DNA of 64,000 bases from Methylobacterium terrae (GTDB lineage Bacteria > Pseudomonadota > Alphaproteobacteria > Rhizobiales > Beijerinckiaceae), in the NCBI RefSeq assembly GCF_003173755.1, contig NZ_CP029553.1:2492501-2556500 (forward strand). The letters run 5' to 3'. The position numbers and the translations under genes are program-made. Of this stretch, positions 55,173 through 63,411 are shown piece after piece. The number at the start of each line of letters is the position of its first letter. The first letter of the stretch is position 1. Under the pieces are notes generated by a model, which was given only the letters and a program-made list of their open reading frames with translations, was not told the DNA's origin and made no database searches.

Positions 55173-56336
55173 CTACGCGATGCCGTCCTGTATCGCGGCG
55201 AGCGGTGCCTCGAGCTCCATCACCGCGCCCTCGGGCGGAAATCGCAGGCTGACGCGTCCGCCGAAGCTATGCACGAGGCTGCGCGCGATCAGACGCGAGC
55301 CGAAGCCCTCACGGCGCGGCGGCGCCACGGGCGGGCCGCCGCTCTCCTGCCAGCACAGGCGCAGCACGCCGCCGTCGTCCCCGGCCAGCACCCACGTCAC
55401 CGCGACGCGGCCGGCCGGGCTCGACAGGGCACCGTACTTCCCCGCGTTGGTGGCGAGCTCGTGCAGCATGAGGGACAGGGTGAGGACCGCGCGCGGCCCG
55501 AGGCTGACGGGCGGTCCCGCCGCGGCGAAGCGGCCGGCGACCGCGTCGAGATGCGGCGCCATCGCGCCCGCGACGACCGCCGCGAGGTCGGCCTCCGCCC
55601 AGGCGCCGCGGATCAGCACGTCGTGCGCGTCCGAGAGCGCCATCAGGCGGCCGTTGAAGGCCTCCATCGCCGCCTCGAGGCTCGTGGCGTTGCGCAGGGT
55701 CTGGGCGGCGACCGCCTGGACCAGCGCCAGGGTGTTCTTCACCCGGTGCGCCATCTCCTGCATCAGCAGCGCCTGCTGCTCCTCGGCGCGGTGCGCCTCG
55801 GTCACGTCGCGGGCAACCGCGAGCAGGCGCTCGGGGTGGCCGTCGGGCCCGTGGATGGCCGAGACGACCACGTCCCACCAGTGCTGAGCGTCCCGGTCGC
55901 CGGAGGGGGCGCGGAAGCGGCCGGTGCGCCCGGTGCGGGCGGCGGCCAGCGCCACCTCGGCGGCGACACGGTCCCCGTCCCGCCAGGACGCGGCCCATTC
56001 CGTGCCGATCACCGCCTCGTCGGGCAGGCCGGCCGCCGCGCGGCCGCCCTCGCTCAGCCATTGCACGGTCCCGTCCAGGCCGAGGACCTGGATGCTGTCG
56101 CGGCTCGCCGCCAGCAGGCGCGCGGTGAAGGCCTCGCTCGCCCGCAGGCGGGCATTCAACTCATCGGCGGTGGCGAGGCGCGCCTCCCACTCGGCGGGGG
56201 AGGAGCCGGGAAAACCGCCGGCCGGCCGGCCGGCGCGCAGCAGCGCGCGCAACCGTGCGGTCTCCTCGCGGATCGCGCGGCGGCGCGCGGTGTCCTCGCC
56301 GGAGGCGCGTTCGGCGTCGGCGTCGTGGGCGACCAT
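55173..56336 (-). CDS. PAS-containing HWE-type sensor histidine kinase
   Basis: A 387-residue cytoplasmic kinase with no membrane segment. A PAS-like sensor covers about residues 65-185 (SRDSIQVLGLDGTVQWLSEG; ending LAVARDVTEAHRAEEQ). The HWE phosphoacceptor His is in QEMAHRVKNTLALVQAVAAQ (about 193-212), followed by a GHKL ATPase with LMLHELATNAGKYGALS (Asn box) and SRLIARSLVHSFGG. Such kinases occur widely in Rhizobiales and sense light, redox or stress. The next gene downstream is a receiver-only response regulator, a likely partner. Confidence 0.92.
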   Translation of the reverse strand: MVAHDADAERASGEDTARRRAIREETARLRALLRAGRPAGGFPGSSPAEWEARLATADELNARLRASEAFTARLLAASRDSIQVLGLDGTVQWLSEGGRAAAGLPDEAVIGTEWAASWRDGDRVAAEVALAAARTGRTGRFRAPSGDRDAQHWWDVVVSAIHGPDGHPERLLAVARDVTEAHRAEEQQALLMQEMAHRVKNTLALVQAVAAQTLRNATSLEAAMEAFNGRLMALSDAHDVLIRGAWAEADLAAVVAGAMAPHLDAVAGRFAAAGPPVSLGPRAVLTLSLMLHELATNAGKYGALSSPAGRVAVTWVLAGDDGGVLRLCWQESGGPPVAPPRREGFGSRLIARSLVHSFGGRVSLRFPPEGAVMELEAPLAAIQDGIA

Positions 56337-56578
56337 CGCACCAGCCTCCAGACCCGCCCGGGCGGTCGTCGTCCGGGCCGGAGGCGGCGCATCGTGGCTG
56401 AACCGCTTCCGAGCCTGGACCCCGGCAATAGATCACGGCTGCAGGCTTGGCTGCAATGCTTGCGGAAATTTTTCTCTTATCGCCCCGCAACAGCGGAATG
56501 GCGGCCAGCGGCCAGGGATCTTTTGCCGCGGATTGGTGTCGAGAAGGCCCGGCCGCCCGGCGGCCGAGCCGGCCGGCG

Positions 56579-57856
56579 TCAGGCGAGCGCCTGGTCCAGG
56601 TCGGCGATCAGGTCGCGCGGGTCCTCGATGCCGATCGAGAGGCGCACCACCTCCGGGCCGGCGCCGGCCCGGGTCTTCTGCTCGTCGGTGAGCTGGCGGT
56701 GGGTGGTCGAGGCCGGGTGGATCACCAGCGAGCGGGTATCGCCGATATTGGCGAGGTGCGAGAACAGCTTCAGGTTCGACACCAGCGCCACGCCCGCCTC
56801 GTAGCCGCCCTTGAGGCCGAAGGTGAACACCGCGCCGGCCCCGGGCGGGCAGTACCGCTTGTGCAACTGATGGTAGCGGTCGCTCTCGAGGCCCGGATAG
56901 CTCACCCAGGCCACCGCCGGGTGGCGGCTCAGGTGCTCGGCCACGGTCTTGGCGTTGTCGGAGTGACGCTGCATCCGCAGCGGCAGGGTCTCGATGCCGT
57001 TGATGATCAGGAAGGCGTTGAACGGCGACAGGGCCGGGCCGAGGTCGCGCAGGCCCAGCACCCGCACGGCGATGGCGAAGCCGAAATTGCCGAAGGTCTC
57101 CGACAGCACCATGCCGGCATATTCCGGCCGCGGCTGCGACAGCATGGGATAGCGCGCGTCGCCGGCCCAGTTGAAGCTGCCGCCGTCGACGATCAGGCCG
57201 CCGATCGAGTTGCCGTGGCCGCCGAGGAACTTGGTGGCCGAGTGGACCACGATGTCGGCGCCGTGCTCGAACGGCCGGATCAGGTACGGCGTCGCCATGG
57301 TGTTGTCGACGACGAGCGGGATGTTGTGGCGCTTGGCCACCGCCGCGATCGCCGCGATGTCGGTGATGACGCCGCCCGGATTGGCGATCGATTCGATGAA
57401 GATCGCCTTGGTGCGCGGGGTGATCGCCGCCTCGAACGAGGCCGGGTCGTCGGTATCGGCCCAGACGACGTTCCAGCCGAAGTTCTTGTAGGAATGGTTG
57501 AACTGGTTGATCGAGCCGCCGTAGAGCTTGTTGGCCGCGATGAACTCGTCGCCCGGCTGCATCAGGGCGTGCATCACCAGGAACTCGGCGGCGTGGCCGG
57601 ATGCCACCGCCACCGCCGCGGTGCCGCCCTCGAGCGCCGCGATGCGCTCCTCCAGCACCGCGTTGGTCGGGTTGGTGATGCGGCTGTAGATGTTGCCGAA
57701 GGCCTGCAGCCCGAACAGCGAGGCGGCGTGGTCGACGTCGTCGAACACGAACGAGGTGGTCTGGTAGATCGGCGTCGCCCGGGCGCCGGTGGCGGCATCC
57801 GGCGCCGCGCCGGCATGGATCGCGAGGGTGTTGAAGCCGGGCTGGCGGTCGGTCAT
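56579..57856 (-). CDS. O-acetylhomoserine sulfhydrylase family enzyme, paralogue 2
   Basis: A 425-residue PLP enzyme close to MetY O-acetylhomoserine aminocarboxypropyltransferases. Signatures: [20 protein letters not shown] (56-75), [15 protein letters not shown] (83-97), the lysine in [18 protein letters not shown] (about 205-222) and [18 protein letters not shown] near the C-terminus. It would use O-acetylhomoserine and sulfide or methanethiol. The ATG at 57856 is the first good start. It is the first of three genes on this strand but 240 bases separate it from the histidine kinase. No SAM riboswitch was recognised upstream. Confidence 0.94.
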   Translation of the reverse strand: MTDRQPGFNTLAIHAGAAPDAATGARATPIYQTTSFVFDDVDHAASLFGLQAFGNIYSRITNPTNAVLEERIAALEGGTAAVAVASGHAAEFLVMHALMQPGDEFIAANKLYGGSINQFNHSYKNFGWNVVWADTDDPASFEAAITPRTKAIFIESIANPGGVITDIAAIAAVAKRHNIPLVVDNTMATPYLIRPFEHGADIVVHSATKFLGGHGNSIGGLIVDGGSFNWAGDARYPMLSQPRPEYAGMVLSETFGNFGFAIAVRVLGLRDLGPALSPFNAFLIINGIETLPLRMQRHSDNAKTVAEHLSRHPAVAWVSYPGLESDRYHQLHKRYCPPGAGAVFTFGLKGGYEAGVALVSNLKLFSHLANIGDTRSLVIHPASTTHRQLTDEQKTRAGAGPEVVRLSIGIEDPRDLIADLDQALA

Positions 57857-58191
57857 GGCGTCCTCGGGCGTCGGTCTCTCGCCGACGTGCTTAGGACCCG
57901 GGAGGCCGGAGGGTCAAGCGCCCCGGCGTGCCGGCCTGCACCGTTAAACCGAACGATTTGCTACGGTTTCGAGTCTCGCGGATGGTCCGGAGAAGCAACG
58001 TCTACAAATCAGGCCGATCGGGAAAGATTGATCCTCGGAAGGCGGAGGCGGCGGGGGCAACGGGACCTCACCCGCGCGACTTTCGGCCTCCGGAGCCGCG
58101 CCCGATCGCGTCGCGACCGGGCGCGGCTCCAGGTCTTCGGGTCTGCCGCATTCCCTAGGACGAGCCGGTCTCCGCCTCGCCGGACGACGCT
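57857..58191. other. Intergenic region with a strong inverted repeat
   Basis: No gene was recognised in these 335 bases. At 58092-58104 and 58118-58130 there is a perfect 13-bp inverted repeat (GGAGCCGCGCCCG / CGGGCGCGGCTCC, loop 13 bases) without a T-run, possibly a terminator of the small gene that ends at 58192. AT-richer sequence at 57945-58020 may hold the promoter of the sulfhydrylase gene. Confidence 0.55.
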
Positions 58192-58464
58192 CTAGCGGTA
58201 ATGCCGGTGCCGGCGGTGGTGGTGCTGGTGGCGGCCGCGCAGGTTCGTGCGGTAGGCGCGCCGGCCCGGATCGATGCCGAGCACGCCGTTGACGCCGCCG
58301 ACGGCCCCGCCGACCGCGCCGCCCACGATGCCGCCGACCGGTCCGGCGACGCGGTTGCCCTCGCGGGCGCCGCGATCGATGCCGCCGGGGATGCCCTGCG
58401 CTTCGGCCGCGCCGGCGAGGGCCAGCGTCGAGACGGCGAGGGCGGCGAGGAGCCTGAGCTTCAT
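58192..58464 (-). CDS. Small exported glycine-rich protein with histidine/arginine-rich tail
   Basis: A 90-residue protein. A signal peptide (MKLRLLAALAVSTLALAGAA, residues 1-20) precedes a Gly/Val stretch of GG-V-G repeats (VGGIVGGAVGGAVGGVNGVL) and a tail of His and Arg (RGRHQHHHRRHRHYR) that could bind metal. The ATG at 58464 is preferred to a GTG three codons earlier; GGAG lies 9 bases upstream. Small proteins of this type are common in Methylobacterium; the function is unknown. Confidence 0.75.
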   Translation of the reverse strand: MKLRLLAALAVSTLALAGAAEAQGIPGGIDRGAREGNRVAGPVGGIVGGAVGGAVGGVNGVLGIDPGRRAYRTNLRGRHQHHHRRHRHYR

Positions 58465-58605
58465 GATCGTCACTCCGAGGCGGCCGGCAGGGCGCCGGCC
58501 CGTCGAAGCGACAACGGCCGAGCCGCGCGGAAGTGTCGGGCGCTCCGCGCGATCGGCCGCCGTCGTTACCGAAACGTCACACCTGCGACGCGGTCCGGTC
58601 CGGGC

Positions 58606-59622
58606 TCAATGGTGCTGGTGGCCGCCTCCGGCCTCGGGCGCCGACGCGCCGATGGCGCCGACCTGGAAGCGCACCGGCACCGTCCCGGCGCGGGCGAAGG
58701 TGAGGCTGCCCTCCAGGGTGTCGCCGGCCTTCGCCGGGCCCTTCAGGTCGAGGAACATCAGGTGGTACCCGCCGGGCTTGAGCACCACGGTCTCGCCGGG
58801 CTTGATGACGAGGCCGGCATCCACCGGGGCCATCTTCGCCACGCCCTTGTCCATCGCCATCTGGTGCACCTCGCCGCGCCCCGCCAGCGGGATCGAGGCC
58901 GAGACCAGGCGGTCGGGCTCCTTGCCGGTATTGGTCACCTGAAGGTAGCCGCCCGCCACCTTGGCGCCGCCCGGCGTGGCGCGGATCCAGGGCTGCTCGA
59001 TGGTGAGGTCGCCGGCCTTCACCGGGCCGGCCGCCGCTGCGGCGGCCGAGGGAGCGACGTTGCCCGCCGCCACGATGCGCACGCCCGGCGCCGGGGATTT
59101 CAGGTCGCGGGCCGACTGGCCGGCCGCCGGCACCTCGCGCCAGTCGACGACGGCGCCGTCGCATTCCTGGCGCACCGGGAAGTAGACCGTGCCGCCGGGC
59201 GCCACCGCGTCGGTGAGGCGGGCCTGGAACACGAACTCGTCGTAGAAGCCGTCGGGCAGGGAGCCGCCCTTCCAGGTGATCTCCTTCACGCCCTCGGAGA
59301 CCGTGCCGTGATGGGACGGGTAGGCGCGGGCGTAGGCGCCCTTGACGGTGGCGAGCTCCCAGCCGGCCTTGGGCATGGGTTTGGCCGCGATCACGCCCTC
59401 GGGAATCGTGACGGTGATGGCGGTGGTGGCCCGGCCGTCGCAGCCGTGGCCGATCTGGACCACGCCGCGATAGGTCTGGTTCGGGCTGCCTTGCGGGACG
59501 GCGAGGACCGCGTGGGCGAAGGCGGGGGCGGCGACGAGGGCGGGGGCAACGGAGAGGGTGGCGGCGAGGCCGGCGCGGAACGGGAACGAGCGGAACGGGA
59601 ACGAGCGGAATGGGAACGACAT
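58606..59622 (-). CDS. YcnI-like DUF1775 domain fused to PCu(A)C copper-chaperone domain
   Basis: A 338-residue exported protein. After an unusual signal peptide starting with three FPFRS repeats (cleavage near residue 36, AFAHAVL) there is a YcnI/DUF1775 domain (about 37-180: HAVLAVPQGSPNQTYRGVVQ; SHHGTVSEGVKEITWKGGSL) and then a PCu(A)C/DUF461 domain (about 205-325: IEQPWIRATPGGAKVAGGYL; EVHQMAMDKGVAKM; LKPGGYHLMFLDLKGPAKAG), with the His and Met copper ligands. The C-terminus is GGGHQHH. It probably handles copper in the periplasm for oxidase assembly. It follows a DUF2946 gene. Confidence 0.9.
   Translation of the reverse strand: MSFPFRSFPFRSFPFRAGLAATLSVAPALVAAPAFAHAVLAVPQGSPNQTYRGVVQIGHGCDGRATTAITVTIPEGVIAAKPMPKAGWELATVKGAYARAYPSHHGTVSEGVKEITWKGGSLPDGFYDEFVFQARLTDAVAPGGTVYFPVRQECDGAVVDWREVPAAGQSARDLKSPAPGVRIVAAGNVAPSAAAAAAGPVKAGDLTIEQPWIRATPGGAKVAGGYLQVTNTGKEPDRLVSASIPLAGRGEVHQMAMDKGVAKMAPVDAGLVIKPGETVVLKPGGYHLMFLDLKGPAKAGDTLEGSLTFARAGTVPVRFQVGAIGASAPEAGGGHQHH
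59575..59619. repeat. In-frame 15-bp tandem repeat in the YcnI-PCuAC signal peptide
   Basis: Three 15-base units (59575, 59590, 59605), the first two identical, encode FPFRS three times in the n-region of the signal peptide. The third copy carries one base change. Confidence 0.85.
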
Positions 59623-59680
59623 GGGATCGGGTCCGGGAAGAAGCGTGACGGGGATGGGCAGCGGCGCTGCCCGCCGGGCG

Positions 59681-60061
59681 TCACGCCACGGGAGGACCGC
59701 GGGCGGAGGCGGGGCGCTCCGGGGACGGGCGGGCCGGGACCGCGTCGACGACGCGCCAGGACAGGACGACGGCCGCGCGGGGCGGCCAGGCCGCGGCCGC
59801 CGCCGAAGCCGGTGGGGCGAGGGGAGCCGGGCAGGCGAGCGTGCAGCAGGCATGGGGGTACGCCCCGTGCCCGGCCGGGGCCTGCTCGCCCGCGACGATC
59901 GCCCGGTGGGCCTGGCAGACGAGGCCGGCGCCGGCCGCGACCGGAACCGGATCGAGGCCGGCGAGGAAGGCCTGCAGCACCAGCCCGTAGAGCGACAGCA
60001 CGGCGGCGAGCGCGCGCCAGCGCGCCGTCACTCCGCCTCGTCCGTACCTCGCGCCGCTCAT
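59681..60061 (-). CDS. DUF2946-like exported protein, probable copper partner
   Basis: A 126-residue protein. An N-terminal membrane or signal segment (about 14-34: RALAAVLSLYGLVLQAFLAG) is followed by a Cys/His-containing part (GLVCQAHRAIVAG, and AYPHACCTLACPAP, about 72-85) and a hydrophobic Ala-rich stretch. The HxCC..C pattern after a single membrane segment fits DUF2946 proteins, which sit next to copper genes. It starts at the ATG at 60061 and ends 58 bases before the YcnI-PCuAC fusion gene, so they are likely co-transcribed. Confidence 0.72.
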   Translation of the reverse strand: MSGARYGRGGVTARWRALAAVLSLYGLVLQAFLAGLDPVPVAAGAGLVCQAHRAIVAGEQAPAGHGAYPHACCTLACPAPLAPPASAAAAAWPPRAAVVLSWRVVDAVPARPSPERPASARGPPVA

Positions 60062-60347
60062 GTCTCCGACATAGCCGAGGCGTCGCGGTTCCGCCACGGT
60101 CGCGACGAGCGGGGTGGGCGGTTTCATCCCGCCGGCGCGCCGCGCACGTTGCAGAATTACCGCAGTCCACAGCACAGGCGCGAGCTCCACAGCAGCGCCC
60201 GCCCGGCGCCACAATCTGGCCCGCTCCTCATGGAGTCTTAACCGCATCCCGGCACCGTCACGGGCCAATGAATGGGGCGCAACCCGGCGACGAGACGGTC
60301 CGTCGCGTTCCTCGCCCCGCGTCACAGGTTCGAGAGCAGATTTCCCC

Positions 60348-61637
60348 ATGCTGACACGCGTTTCCCTCACCGGTTCGCTCGGCCTCGCTCTCCTGGCCGC
60401 CACCGCCGTCCCGGCCCTGGCGCAGGACCGGGGCGGCGCGCTGGCCCAGGCCGAGTGGGCGCAGAACTACGATTCCGCCGCGACGATGCGGGTCCAGCGC
60501 TCCAACACGCCGATCCTCTCGCCCCAGACCCTGGCGGCGACCGAGCAGATGGTCGAGCGCTACCGCGACATCGTGGCCCGCGGCGGCTGGCAGTCCGTGT
60601 CGGGCGCCGAGCGCCTGCGCGTCGGCTCGAAGAGCCCGGCGGTGACGTCCCTGCGCCAGCGCCTGATCGTCTCCGGCGATCTCGACCCGGCCGCCGGCTC
60701 CTCGCCGGTCTACGATTCCTACGTCGAGGCCGGCGTACGCCGGTTCCAGGCCCGCCACGGCCTGAACCAGACCGGCTCGATGAACATCACCACCGTGCAG
60801 GCGATGAACGTCCCGGCGGACGTGCGCCTGCGCCAGCTCGAGCTGAACGCGGTGCGCCTGCGCTCGTACTCGGGCAGCCTCGGCGAGCGCTACGTCATCG
60901 TGAACATCCCGGCGGCCCTCGTCGAGACCGTGGACGGCGACCACGTCGCGACCCGCCACGCCGCCGGCGTCGGCAAGATCGACCGTCAGTCGCCGATCAT
61001 GAACGCCAAGATCCAGGAGGTGAACTTCAACCCCTTCTGGACGGTGCCGGCCTCGATCATCAAGAAGGACCTGATCCCGAAGATGCAGAAGGATCCGGCC
61101 TACCTGACCGACAACAAGATCCGCATCTTCAACGGCGACCGCGAGATCCCGCCGTCCCAGGTCAACTGGCACTCGGACGAGGCGACCCGCTACCGCTTCC
61201 GCCAGGATCCGGGCGTCGACCTGAACTCGATGGGCTTCGTGCGGATCAACATCCCGAACCCGCACGGCGTGTACATGCACGACACGCCGGCCAAGGGCAT
61301 CTTCGGCGACGACTTCCGCTTCGTCTCCTCGGGCTGCGTTCGCGTGCAGAACGTGCGCGAATACGTGTCATGGATCCTGCAGGGCACCCCGAACGCCAAC
61401 CCGGACACGATCGAGGCGATCATCCAGGGCGGTCAGCGGGTCGATGCCCGGCCGGTGGCGCCGATCCCGGTCTACTGGACCTACATCACCGCCTGGTCGA
61501 CCCCGGACGGCCTCGTGCAGTTCCGCGACGACATCTACAAGCGCGACGGCGCCGGCGCCCCGACCGCCTCGATGGCCGCCGCCGCCGCGGGCCCGCGCAA
61601 CTTCAACCCCGACGCCGACGACGACCAGACCAACTGA
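60348..61637 (+). CDS. L,D-transpeptidase with peptidoglycan-binding domain
   Basis: A 429-residue exported enzyme. A signal peptide (residues 1-25, ending PALAQ) is followed by a scaffold region, a PG_binding_1-like domain (about 93-150: RLRVGSKSPAVTSLRQRLIV; RRFQARHGLNQTGSMNITTV), and a YkuD domain with YVIVNIPAALVE, VYMHDTP (His) and FRFVSSGCVRVQNV (Cys). This is the large YcbB-like layout that forms 3-3 crosslinks in the periplasm. The ATG at 60348 is chosen; upstream in-frame codons to 60114 are not part of the signal. An Asp/Asn-rich tail follows. Confidence 0.92.
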   Translation: MLTRVSLTGSLGLALLAATAVPALAQDRGGALAQAEWAQNYDSAATMRVQRSNTPILSPQTLAATEQMVERYRDIVARGGWQSVSGAERLRVGSKSPAVTSLRQRLIVSGDLDPAAGSSPVYDSYVEAGVRRFQARHGLNQTGSMNITTVQAMNVPADVRLRQLELNAVRLRSYSGSLGERYVIVNIPAALVETVDGDHVATRHAAGVGKIDRQSPIMNAKIQEVNFNPFWTVPASIIKKDLIPKMQKDPAYLTDNKIRIFNGDREIPPSQVNWHSDEATRYRFRQDPGVDLNSMGFVRINIPNPHGVYMHDTPAKGIFGDDFRFVSSGCVRVQNVREYVSWILQGTPNANPDTIEAIIQGGQRVDARPVAPIPVYWTYITAWSTPDGLVQFRDDIYKRDGAGAPTASMAAAAAGPRNFNPDADDDQTN

Positions 61638-61663
61638 TCGACCGACACGGCTCACTCGTGACG

Positions 61664-61691
61664 ACGGCCCGGGCGAGAGCCCGGGCCGTTT
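61664..61691 (+). terminator. Probable terminator after the L,D-transpeptidase gene
   Basis: An 11-bp perfect GC stem (61664-61674 with 61679-61689, loop GAGA) followed by TTT. It lies between the transpeptidase stop and slyX. Confidence 0.6.
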
Positions 61692-61717
61692 CGCGTCGTC
61701 AGTTCAGGATGCCGCCC

Positions 61718-61930
61718 ATGACCCAGGACGATCAATCCCGCCTCGACGCGCTGGAGGCCCGCATCGCCCACCAGGACGCGACGATCGAGGACCTGAACCG
61801 CATCGTCACCGAACAGTGGAGTGCGATCGATCTCCTGACGCGGCAGGTCGCGGCCCTGCGCGAGCGGGTGCGCGAGATGGCGGAGCGCCCGGCCGAGGCC
61901 GGCGACGAGCCGCCGCCGCCGCATTACTGA
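61718..61930 (+). CDS. slyX: SlyX-family protein
   Basis: A 70-residue coiled-coil protein. The pattern [20 protein letters not shown] followed by VTEQWSAIDLLTRQVAALRE matches SlyX, and it ends with the typical EPPPPHY tail. The function is unknown beyond its old genetic link to phage lysis. The ATG at 61718 is chosen; an ATG three codons earlier (61709) is close to it and equally in frame. It is convergent with the porin gene. Confidence 0.88.
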   Translation: MTQDDQSRLDALEARIAHQDATIEDLNRIVTEQWSAIDLLTRQVAALRERVREMAERPAEAGDEPPPPHY

Positions 61931-61936
61931 CGAGGA

Positions 61937-61964
61937 CCGCCCCGGGCCGCGGAGCCCGGGGCGG
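61937..61964. terminator. Hairpin between convergent slyX and porin genes
   Basis: A 10-bp perfect stem (61937-61946 with 61955-61964, loop CCGCGGAG) in the 42-base gap between two stops. It lacks a T-run but could stop transcription from either side. Confidence 0.5.
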
Positions 61965-61972
61965 ATCAGGGA

Positions 61973-62809
61973 CTAGAACGTGCCGAACTTGAAGTTCAGG
62001 CCGGCGCGCACGAGGCTGCCCTCGGTGCGGAACCGGCTGAAGTAGCCGACGCCGGGGCTGAGCGGCGCGCCGGTCGAGGCGACCAGCAGGTTGCGGCTGC
62101 CGAGATCGTAGCGGATGTATTCCGCCTTCAGCGTCACGGCGTTCGACTTGAAGAAGTTCAGGAACGAGTCGGTCGGCAGGGCGTACTCGACGCCGCCGCC
62201 ATAGGCGTAGCCGGTCTCGATGCGCGAGCGGCTGCCGAAATAGGTGACCGGCGCGTTGGTCTGGAACGCCACCGTCTGGGTCACGTCGCCGTAGGCGAAG
62301 CCGCCGGTGCCGTAGACCAGGAACCGGTCGAAGGCGTAGCCGATCCGGCCCCGCACCGTGCCGAGGAAGCTCAGATCCGCCCGGTAGGTGTTGGTGAGCT
62401 GGTTCGGGTTGATCGCCGGCAGGAAGATCGATTCGGTGCGGCGGCGGTTCAGGTCGGTATAGGCCGCGTCGGCCTCGAGGCCGATCACGAAGCCCGAGCC
62501 CGGCGTGAACTGGTAGTTGTAGCCGACCTGGCCGCCGGCGGTGAAGCCGTCCTGCGCCAGCGGCACGCTCGCGCGGCGCAGGCCGTTATTCACGTTGGCC
62601 TGGAGCGCCCCGATCCCGACGGTGCCGACCCGGTCGGCCTCGGTGAAGGCGTAGCCGGCATTGATGCCGAAATAGGCCCCGGTCCAGGTGAAGACCGGCA
62701 CCGGCGTGAACACCGGCGGCGGCGCGACGCGCCGCGGGAGGTCGGCCGCGGAGGCGGCGCCGACGGACAGGAGCGCGGCAGTGCCGGCGGCGAGCAGCGA
62801 TTTCAACAT
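61973..62809 (-). CDS. Outer-membrane beta-barrel protein (Omp25/Omp31-like porin)
   Basis: A 278-residue outer-membrane protein. The signal peptide (MLKSLLAAGTAALLSVGAAS, residues 1-20) is followed by the Rhizobiales-type ADLPRR opening, PVFTWTGAYFGINAGYAF (about 42-59) and alternating aromatic beta strands, ending in LVRAGLNFKFGTF with the terminal Phe needed for barrel insertion. It belongs to the OMP_b-brl family, many of which are major surface proteins. The ATG at 62809 begins the signal peptide. Codon and base use match the genome. Confidence 0.9.
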   Translation of the reverse strand: MLKSLLAAGTAALLSVGAASAADLPRRVAPPPVFTPVPVFTWTGAYFGINAGYAFTEADRVGTVGIGALQANVNNGLRRASVPLAQDGFTAGGQVGYNYQFTPGSGFVIGLEADAAYTDLNRRRTESIFLPAINPNQLTNTYRADLSFLGTVRGRIGYAFDRFLVYGTGGFAYGDVTQTVAFQTNAPVTYFGSRSRIETGYAYGGGVEYALPTDSFLNFFKSNAVTLKAEYIRYDLGSRNLLVASTGAPLSPGVGYFSRFRTEGSLVRAGLNFKFGTF

Positions 62810-63411
62810 GGACCCGGATTTTCCTCTTGCGCGATCGAGACGCCATCGATCTGTGCGGCCGATTCGCAGCCTCGCCAATGGCCGGCGAGTACCAGCTGCG
62901 CCGAATTCGATGTTTCATCGGGATTTCCGGCAATCGTTCGCGTGTTTCTCATGCGCAGTGCCCCAGAAGACACAGTTCGATCTTCGATATAGTCTTGAAT
63001 AAAATTTTCGTGAGCAGGGATTAAAGCTCAAGACTGCTCTGTCGAGATGAAAACCTGTCGCCAGCCCCGGTGATCGCGCCGGCCGGCCCGGGGCGGGCCG
63101 CTCCGGATCCCGTCCCGACCGGAATGCGGCCGCTTCCCCAGGGGGATGGCAACATGATTTTTCCCCAAGGCGTCGTTCAATTTTTTTGAGTTTTCTTCTC
63201 CTCGATCCAAATCCAATCTGCGCGCGGTTCGGGTTCGCCGGAACCGGTCGCCGGCCAGGATCACCCCGGCGACCGGCGGCGCGCGCGGCGGAAGGTCCGG
63301 GCCCGCGGCCTTGGACTCTTCGTCGCCCGCGTGTAGAAGCCGGCCGATCCCAGTGACTTACTTCCGCACCGGCGCTCCGTCGGGCGGTCTTCCGACAACC
63401 CTGAGGCCATC
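62810..63411. other. Intergenic region upstream of glyA and the porin gene
   Basis: About 600 bases without a recognised gene, divergent between the two. The stretch 62985-63045 is AT-rich and probably holds the porin promoter. At 63151-63200 there is a T-rich run (ATGATTTTTCCCC ... CAATTTTTTTGAG). A short frame on the minus strand (63028-63264) has no domain and is not supported. I looked for a folate-linked or glycine riboswitch before glyA and did not recognise one. Confidence 0.4.

Noticed and set aside
57857..57990. Possible SAM-II riboswitch before the second O-acetylhomoserine sulfhydrylase
   Set aside because: I looked for the conserved loop and pseudoknot words and did not find them; only a TTAAAC-like piece is present.
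63150..63411. Possible folate or glycine riboswitch upstream of glyA
   Set aside because: No recognisable conserved core could be aligned by eye.
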